Under the pieces are notes generated by a model that was not told the origin of the DNA, searched no databases, and saw only the letters and a program-made list of their open reading frames with translations. From NCBI GenBank assembly GCA_018268195.1, contig JAFDWZ010000038.1, positions 16,772 to 66,833 of the forward strand: a DNA stretch of 50,062 nt, given 5' to 3'. Position numbers and translations under genes: made by a program. Within the stretch, counting starts at the first letter, position 1; each line of letters opens with the position of its first letter. Positions 45,526 through 50,062 of the stretch are shown here, piece after piece. Source of the DNA: Bacteroidota bacterium. Its GTDB lineage: Bacteria > Bacteroidota > Bacteroidia > AKYH767-A > OLB10.

Positions 45526-45533
45526 CAAAGATA
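45526..45533 (-). promoter_or_regulatory. Candidate Bacteroidota -7 box for the aro operon
   Basis: On the minus strand TATCTTTG matches TAnnTTTG and ends 6 bases before the ATG at 45519, which would give a leaderless or near-leaderless transcript. No -33 element is clear. Confidence 0.4.
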
Positions 45534-45610
45534 CTCAACGTTTTTCAGTCAGGATTTTTATGAAAATAAAGTTAGGGAGTTCTCGGAAAAACAAAGTATG
45601 GGCATTACAG

Positions 45611-45638
45611 TTTTAGAAAAGGTTTTTTTTTATTTTTG
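45611..45638 (+). promoter_or_regulatory. Candidate Bacteroidota promoter for the tRNA-Leu genes
   Basis: TATTTTTG (45631-45638) is a full -7 match and TTTT at 45611-45614 is a near match to the -33 TTTG, with a 16-base spacer. The first tRNA begins 19 bases after the -7 box. Confidence 0.5.
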
Positions 45639-45657
45639 CACCCCTAAAGTTAAAAAT

Positions 45658-45739
45658 GCCCGGGTGGCGAAATTGGTAGACGCACCATCTTGAGGGGGTG
45701 GCGCCAATAGGTGTACGAGTTCGAATCTCGTCCCGGGCA
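45658..45739 (+). tRNA. tRNA-Leu (anticodon GAG)
   Basis: 82 bases. The acceptor arm GCCCGGG (45658-45664) pairs with CCCGGGC (45732-45738), discriminator A at 45739. The anticodon stem CCATC/GGTGG closes the loop TTGAGGG, with anticodon GAG at 45692-45694, reading CUC and CUU. It has the long variable arm of class II tRNAs and a T-arm CGAGTTCGAATCTCG. CCA is not encoded. Confidence 0.96.
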
Positions 45740-45764
45740 CTAAACTTAATTCTTTGAAATGATT

Positions 45765-45848
45765 GCCCGGGTGGTGAAATTGGTAGACACGCAGGTCTCA
45801 GAAGCCTGTGGGGTAAAACCTGTAGGAGTTCGAGTCTCCTCTCGGGCA
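45765..45848 (+). tRNA. tRNA-Leu (anticodon CAG)
   Basis: 84 bases. The acceptor arm GCCCGGG (45765-45771) pairs with CTCGGGC (45841-45847) with one G-T pair; discriminator A at 45848. The anticodon stem CAGGT/GCCTG closes CTCAGAA, with CAG at 45799-45801, reading CUG. Class II variable arm and T-arm GGAGTTCGAGTCTCC are present. It lies 25 bases after the first tRNA-Leu, so the two are co-transcribed. CCA is not encoded. Confidence 0.96.
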
Positions 45849-45853
45849 CATCA

Positions 45854-45895
45854 AAAATAAAAGAGGCTGCTCATCAGGGCAGCCTCTTTTATTTT
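45854..45895. terminator. Strong bidirectional terminator after the tRNA genes
   Basis: A 17 bp perfect stem (45854-45870 with 45879-45895, core GGCTGC/GCAGCC) and an 8-base loop with A and T runs on either side. It can end the tRNA transcript on the plus strand and the M13 peptidase transcript on the minus strand. Confidence 0.92.
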
Positions 45896-45910
45896 ATGCA
45901 GAATTCAATC

Positions 45911-47965
45911 TTACCAAATTTCTGCTCGCTCTTCAGGAGGCAGATACATCTTGTTTTCTTTCGTTACATTGAATGCTTTGTAAAATTCAGGCATGTTGGG
46001 TAATGGTCCGTTGGTTCTGAATTTTCCGGGACTATGCGGATCTACTTTAAGTCGTTTTTTCAATTCTTCAGGACGAATATTATTCCGCCAAATCTGAGCA
46101 TAATTGATAAAGAAACGTTGTTCGGGAGTAAAACCACCGGCACCACCAACGGACTGTTGCAGTTTACTTACTTTTTGTAATGCAGCATACGACATAATCA
46201 ACCCGCCAAGGTCAGCAATATTTTCACCAAGAGTAAGCTCACCGTTTACATGCAGCGTATCTATTGCATCAAAGCTGTTAAACTGTTTTACCAATTTGGC
46301 TGTATTTTGTTTAAAGCGTTCTTTATCCGATTCTGTCCACCAGTTTTTCAGATTGCCGTTTGCATCGTATTGCGAACCCTGATCATCAAAACCATGTGTA
46401 AGCTCATGACCAATTACCACACCCATACCGCCATAGTTTACTGCATCATCGGCATTTGGGTCGAAGAAAGGAGGTTGCATAATAGCAGCCGGAAACACTA
46501 TTTCATTCATTCCGGGATTGTAGTAAGCATTCACCGTTTGTGGTGCCATTGCCCACTCTGTTCTGTCCACAGGCTTACCTAATTTATTCAGGTTGTAATC
46601 AAACCAGAATGTGGAAGCTCTGTTATCATTTTCAAAATAGGAGTCCGTTTTCACCTCAAGATTCGAGAAGTCTTTCCACTTGTCAGGATAAGCAAGTTTG
46701 AGCATGACTTTATCCAACTTGGCAATGGCAGCTTTTTTTGTCTGTTCGTCCATCCATGTTCTGGAAAGAATTCTTTCTTTATAAGCTGCAATAAGGTTTT
46801 TTACGAGCACAGTTACCTTTTCTTTAGCCTGAGGCGGAAAATATTTTTTCACATACAACTGTCCTATCAGTTCACCCATGTTTCCATTCATAGAACCTAA
46901 CACTCTTTTCCAGCGAGGTTTCATTTCTTTGGCACCGCTGAGTGTAGCTGAATAAAAATCGAAATTATTTTTTTCGAATGCAGAACTCAATGTGTTTGCC
47001 TTTTCATCAACCAGATGCCAGATCAGATAGGTTTTAAGTTGGTCAAGAGAATATTTACTTATTATCTCATTCAACGATTTGAAAAACTCAGGTTGACCTA
47101 CTACTACTTCATTTTCAGTAATCCTCAATTTTTCAAAATATGTTTTAAGAGGTAAAGAAGGGATGAGGTTGAAGAATTCCTCTGTTCGCATTTTGTTATA
47201 ATTGGACTCAGGGTCACGCAATGCCACTCGTGTTCTGGAATTTCTCGCCAATTCAGTTTCCAGATTTAAAATATCATTTGAGCTGCCATCCGGAAGGCCA
47301 ACATTGGCCAAGTTTAATTGCTCAGTGATAAGTTTCATATATTTATCTCTTATTCCCTTGCTTTCTTCGTCATCTTTCAGATAATAATCTCTATCAGGCA
47401 AACTCAGTCCACCCTGACTCAGGAATATAACGTTTTGTTCACTGTTTTTATCGTCCTGACCTACATAGAAACTAAAGAAACAACTTATTCCCAATCTGTG
47501 AAAATCTGCAATTAAAGAAACCAGCTCTTGTTTATTCGATATAGAATTCACTCTTTTAATAAACGGAATGAGAGGCTGGGCACCCATTTTCTCAATTGCA
47601 ACAGTATCCATTGCCGTTTTATAGAAATCACGGATTTTTTGTTGAGCACTACCCATAGGTGCATCCTTAAGTTTTGCAGTCTCTTCTATAATACCTTTTA
47701 CTCTATGGCGCGTAGAATCATCAAGAATATTAAAACTTCCCCACCGAGTTTCAGTTCCCGGTATGGGATTTCTCTTCAGCCAGCCACCATTCACATAATC
47801 ATAAAAATCATCTCCCGGTTTTATTGACTTATCAAAATTAGACTCATCAATAGCTTTGTTTTCTTTTTGTGCAATTGCAGTGCGGTTGATATCACCTTTG
47901 TTTTTAAAAGCCATAAGTGCAATGATTGTAGCGGTACATCCTATTAGCAGAAGCGTTCGTTTCAT
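45911..47965 (-). CDS. M13 family metallopeptidase (neprilysin/PepO-like)
   Basis: 684 residues, normal for the family. The zinc motif is VVIGHELTHGFDDQG, with HExxH, and the third ligand Glu is in GELTLGENIADLGGL. The NAYYNPGMNEIVFPAAIMQPPFF substrate-binding strand is intact. The C-terminal PNMPEFYKAFNVTKENKMYLPPEERAEIW is typical. The N-terminus MKRTLLLIGCTATIIALMAF is hydrophobic with Cys10 in a lipobox-like LLIGC, but the hydrophobic stretch continues after the Cys, so a lipid anchor is uncertain; it is at least exported. It cleaves peptides in the periplasm or on the surface. It lies 29 bases downstream of the M20 peptidase gene, so both probably share a transcript. Confidence 0.95.
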   Translation of the reverse strand: MKRTLLLIGCTATIIALMAFKNKGDINRTAIAQKENKAIDESNFDKSIKPGDDFYDYVNGGWLKRNPIPGTETRWGSFNILDDSTRHRVKGIIEETAKLKDAPMGSAQQKIRDFYKTAMDTVAIEKMGAQPLIPFIKRVNSISNKQELVSLIADFHRLGISCFFSFYVGQDDKNSEQNVIFLSQGGLSLPDRDYYLKDDEESKGIRDKYMKLITEQLNLANVGLPDGSSNDILNLETELARNSRTRVALRDPESNYNKMRTEEFFNLIPSLPLKTYFEKLRITENEVVVGQPEFFKSLNEIISKYSLDQLKTYLIWHLVDEKANTLSSAFEKNNFDFYSATLSGAKEMKPRWKRVLGSMNGNMGELIGQLYVKKYFPPQAKEKVTVLVKNLIAAYKERILSRTWMDEQTKKAAIAKLDKVMLKLAYPDKWKDFSNLEVKTDSYFENDNRASTFWFDYNLNKLGKPVDRTEWAMAPQTVNAYYNPGMNEIVFPAAIMQPPFFDPNADDAVNYGGMGVVIGHELTHGFDDQGSQYDANGNLKNWWTESDKERFKQNTAKLVKQFNSFDAIDTLHVNGELTLGENIADLGGLIMSYAALQKVSKLQQSVGGAGGFTPEQRFFINYAQIWRNNIRPEELKKRLKVDPHSPGKFRTNGPLPNMPEFYKAFNVTKENKMYLPPEERAEIW

Positions 47966-47994
47966 ACTTTCTTATCATTTATTTATTTAAAAAA

Positions 47995-49383
47995 TTATTT
48001 CATCAATTCAGTATAATATTGAAAAAAGTAAGGAATGGTTTCAATTCCTTTGTAGAAGTTGAATAATCCGTATTTTTCATTGGGTGAATGCAAATTATCG
48101 CTATCCAAACCAAAACCAAAGAGTACTGATTTTACTGCAAGTTCTCTTTCAAAAAGCGCTACAATAGGAATGCTTCCACCACTTCGTGTAGCAATAGGTT
48201 TTTTCCCGAAAGTTTTTTCCATTGCTTTGCTTGCCGCTCTAAAAGGCACTGAATCAGTTGGTGTAATCACCGGTTCACCACCATGATCGGCAGTTACTTT
48301 CACGGTAACATTTGCAGGTGCAATACTTTTGAAATGTTTGGTAAATATTTCTGCAATTTTTTCTGAGCTTTGATTTGGAACCAAACGCATTGAAATTTTT
48401 GCATTTGCTTTAGAGGGCAACACCGTTTTTGCACCTTCACCGGTATAACCTCCCCAAATTCCATTTACTTCAAGAGTGGGTCTGATGCTGGTACGCTCAA
48501 TGGTAGTATATCCTTTTTCGCCCCACACATCATTTATTCCCAAATCTTTTTTGTATTCATTTTCGTCAAATGGAATTTTAGCAAGGTCGGCACGGTCTGC
48601 AGCACTTACATCCATCACATCATCATAAAACCCTTTAACCGTTATGTGATTATTTTCATCATGCAATGAGGCTATCATTTTGCAAAGTATAGTTGCAGGG
48701 TTTGCTACTGCTCCACCATAAACTCCACTGTGTAAATCGCGGTTAGGCCCCGTTACTTCTACTTGCAGGTAAGCAAGCCCGCGTAAGCCAACATCTATAG
48801 ATGGTGTATCGTTCGCAATCATAGATGTATCTGATATGAGTACCACATCTGATTTTAAACGTTGCTTATTTGCTTTTACAAATATTCCCAAATTAGATGA
48901 ACCTACTTCTTCTTCGCCCTCTATCATAAACTTGACGTTGCAAGGCAATGTCCCGGTTTGCATCATGCTTTCAAAAGCTTTCACATGCATAAACATTTGT
49001 CCTTTATCATCACATGAACCTCTTGCGTAAATAGCACCTTCGGGGTGTAAATTTGTTTTCTTAATTACCGGTTCAAATGGTGGCGACTCCCATAACTCCA
49101 ATGGATCGGGTGGTTGCACATCATAATGTCCATATACTAAAACCGTAGGCAGTTTCGGGTCAATTATTTTTTCTGCATAAACAATGGGATGACCTCCCGT
49201 TGGGCATATTTCTACTTTGTCTGCTCCTGCTTTTTCCAAACTGGCTTTTATAAATTCAGCAGTACGAATCATGTCGTTCTTATGATTGGAATCGGCACTT
49301 ACAGAAGGAATGCGTAATATACTCAGCAATTCTTCCAGAAAGCGATCTTTGTTTTGATTTGAATATTGTGTTGCTTTTTCCAT
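47995..49383 (-). CDS. M20 family dipeptidase
   Basis: 462 residues. Metal-site motifs are VLVYGHYDVQPPDPLELWESPPFEP (His and Asp, about 82-106), ARGSCDDKGQ (bridging Asp), and MIEGEEEVGSSNLG (catalytic Glu, metal Glu, about 153-166). LHSGVYGGAVANPATIL marks the lid domain and the C-terminal GFGLDSDNLHSPNEKYGLFNF has the last metal His. This is the CNDP/dipeptidase branch of M20, a cytoplasmic enzyme with no signal. It releases amino acids from dipeptides. fabD lies upstream with a 38-base gap and M13 downstream. Confidence 0.95.
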   Translation of the reverse strand: MEKATQYSNQNKDRFLEELLSILRIPSVSADSNHKNDMIRTAEFIKASLEKAGADKVEICPTGGHPIVYAEKIIDPKLPTVLVYGHYDVQPPDPLELWESPPFEPVIKKTNLHPEGAIYARGSCDDKGQMFMHVKAFESMMQTGTLPCNVKFMIEGEEEVGSSNLGIFVKANKQRLKSDVVLISDTSMIANDTPSIDVGLRGLAYLQVEVTGPNRDLHSGVYGGAVANPATILCKMIASLHDENNHITVKGFYDDVMDVSAADRADLAKIPFDENEYKKDLGINDVWGEKGYTTIERTSIRPTLEVNGIWGGYTGEGAKTVLPSKANAKISMRLVPNQSSEKIAEIFTKHFKSIAPANVTVKVTADHGGEPVITPTDSVPFRAASKAMEKTFGKKPIATRSGGSIPIVALFERELAVKSVLFGFGLDSDNLHSPNEKYGLFNFYKGIETIPYFFQYYTELMK

Positions 49384-49421
49384 TATATTTAATTTATACT
49401 TTTCCTATTATTAAAAAATGA

Positions 49422-50062
49422 TCAGGCACTCATTACATTAGCTTCCTTATGTATTTTTTTAACCAGTCCCTGAAGTACTTTTCCCGGACCTGCTTCCACA
49501 AATTCGCCAGCGCCATCATTCACCATTTGCAATACACTTTGTGTCCATCTTACAGGTGCAGTAAGCTGAAGTATCAGATTGTTTTTTATTTCTTCAGGAT
49601 TGGTATGCGGCATAGCATCTACATTTTGATACACCGGACACACAGGAGTATGAAATGTGGTATTTTGAATAGCTGTTGCCAGTCGGTTGCGTGCAGGCTC
49701 CATCAGTGGCGAATGAAAAGCCCCTCCAACAGGTAATAATAATGCTCGTCTGGCTCCTGCAGCTGTAAGTTTTTCGCATGCTGTTTTAACACCCTCATTG
49801 GTTCCTGAAATCACCAACTGTCCGGGGCAATTATAATTAGCACATACCACCACATCATTCACTTCGCGGCAAATAGATTCTACCAAAGCATCATCTAATC
49901 CAAGTATAGCAGCCATGGTGGAAGGTTGCATTTCACATGCTTGTTGCATAGCCTGTGCCCGTTCAATCACCAATTTTAAACCATCTTCAAACGATAAAGT
50001 TTTGTTGGCAACTAATGCCGAAAGTTCTCCTAAGGAATGACCTGCAACCATGTCAGGTTTGA
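49422..50062 (-). CDS. fabD: Malonyl-CoA:ACP transacylase (N-terminus beyond window)
   Basis: About 213 C-terminal residues are present; the frame is open through the right edge (KPDMVAGHS), so the ATG at 50051 is internal. The active-site Ser is in VAGHSLGELSALVA. GGAFHSPLMEPAR carries the catalytic His (about 78-90 from the ATG). AAILGLDDALV, SGTNEGV and EAGPGKVLQGLVKKI complete the acyltransferase fold. It loads malonyl groups on ACP for fatty acid synthesis. The neighbouring fab genes are not in view. Confidence 0.96.
   Translation of the reverse strand, partial: KPDMVAGHSLGELSALVANKTLSFEDGLKLVIERAQAMQQACEMQPSTMAAILGLDDALVESICREVNDVVVCANYNCPGQLVISGTNEGVKTACEKLTAAGARRALLLPVGGAFHSPLMEPARNRLATAIQNTTFHTPVCPVYQNVDAMPHTNPEEIKNNLILQLTAPVRWTQSVLQMVNDGAGEFVEAGPGKVLQGLVKKIHKEANVMSA

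Noticed and set aside
45613..45849. 78-codon minus-strand frame across the tRNA genes
   Set aside because: It overlaps two complete tRNA-Leu genes; such frames are common artefacts of tRNA sequence.
1..50062. CRISPR arrays, insertion sequences, prophage, rRNA or toxin-antitoxin pairs
   Set aside because: I found no spaced repeat array, transposase, integrase, phage structural gene, rRNA segment or toxin-antitoxin family in either strand.

Overview
The window is ordinary chromosome from a low-GC member of the Bacteroidota, most likely a free-living or environmental lineage near the Chitinophagales or Sphingobacteriia; the exact order cannot be fixed from sequence alone. The evidence is four secreted proteins that end in type IX secretion (T9SS) sorting domains, families largely restricted to this phylum (DUF4468, DUF3347, the HMA-AraC regulator), the DAHP synthase-chorismate mutase fusion, and -7 boxes of the Bacteroidota type TAnnTTTG upstream of many genes. 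I found no insertion sequence, prophage, CRISPR array or rRNA. Two leucine tRNAs are present.

Layout. 1-3670 (minus): a truncated GT2 glycosyltransferase overlapping a MazG-like pyrophosphohydrolase, a GNAT acetyltransferase, phosphatidylserine decarboxylase and a glutamate dehydrogenase. 3921-8348 (plus): a 1475-residue exported protein of unknown function. 8510-15096 (minus): an M43 metalloprotease and an S8 subtilisin, both T9SS cargo, with a GT4 glycosyltransferase and a DUF1569/DinB-like protein between them. 15233-23375 (plus): a PyrR-like phosphoribosyltransferase, a secreted vWA-like protein, an outer-membrane barrel protein, then a three-gene RND efflux operon (adaptor lipoprotein, pump, TolC-type channel). 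23400-27038: NhaA, a TPR protein and a DUF4468 protein. 27357-33139: DUF1697, then a copper module made of an HMA-AraC regulator, the CopA ATPase, a CopZ-like HMA protein and a DUF3347 protein, with an NPP-type phosphodiesterase inserted on the opposite strand. 33429-35442: a diheme cytochrome c and a lipoprotein. 35534-36025: YajQ. 36166-42137 (plus): two tandem paralogous FG-GAP proteins and a cytochrome-like YVTN lipoprotein, with overlapping reading frames. 42145-45519 (minus): aroF-chorismate mutase, aroB and aroA, transcribed in that order. 45658-45848: tRNA-Leu(GAG) and tRNA-Leu(CAG). 45911-50062 (minus): M13 peptidase, M20 dipeptidase and the C-terminal part of FabD.

Togetherness. The efflux genes, the aro genes and the FG-GAP/YVTN genes form tight operons with 1 to 17 base overlaps or 1 base gaps. 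In the copper module the regulator carries its own metal-binding-like CxxC domain, and the copA leader holds phased direct repeats that could be its operator. Most genes are housekeeping or known families. The least explained items are the giant exported protein with an internal winged-helix-like segment, the duplicated FG-GAP operon with an unusual CxxxxCH haem motif, and the copper regulatory region.

Several gene starts are set here by signal peptides and promoter positions rather than by the longest open frame (S8 protease, RND adaptor, TolC protein, DUF4468, cytochrome c, both FG-GAP proteins, the YVTN lipoprotein and aroF).
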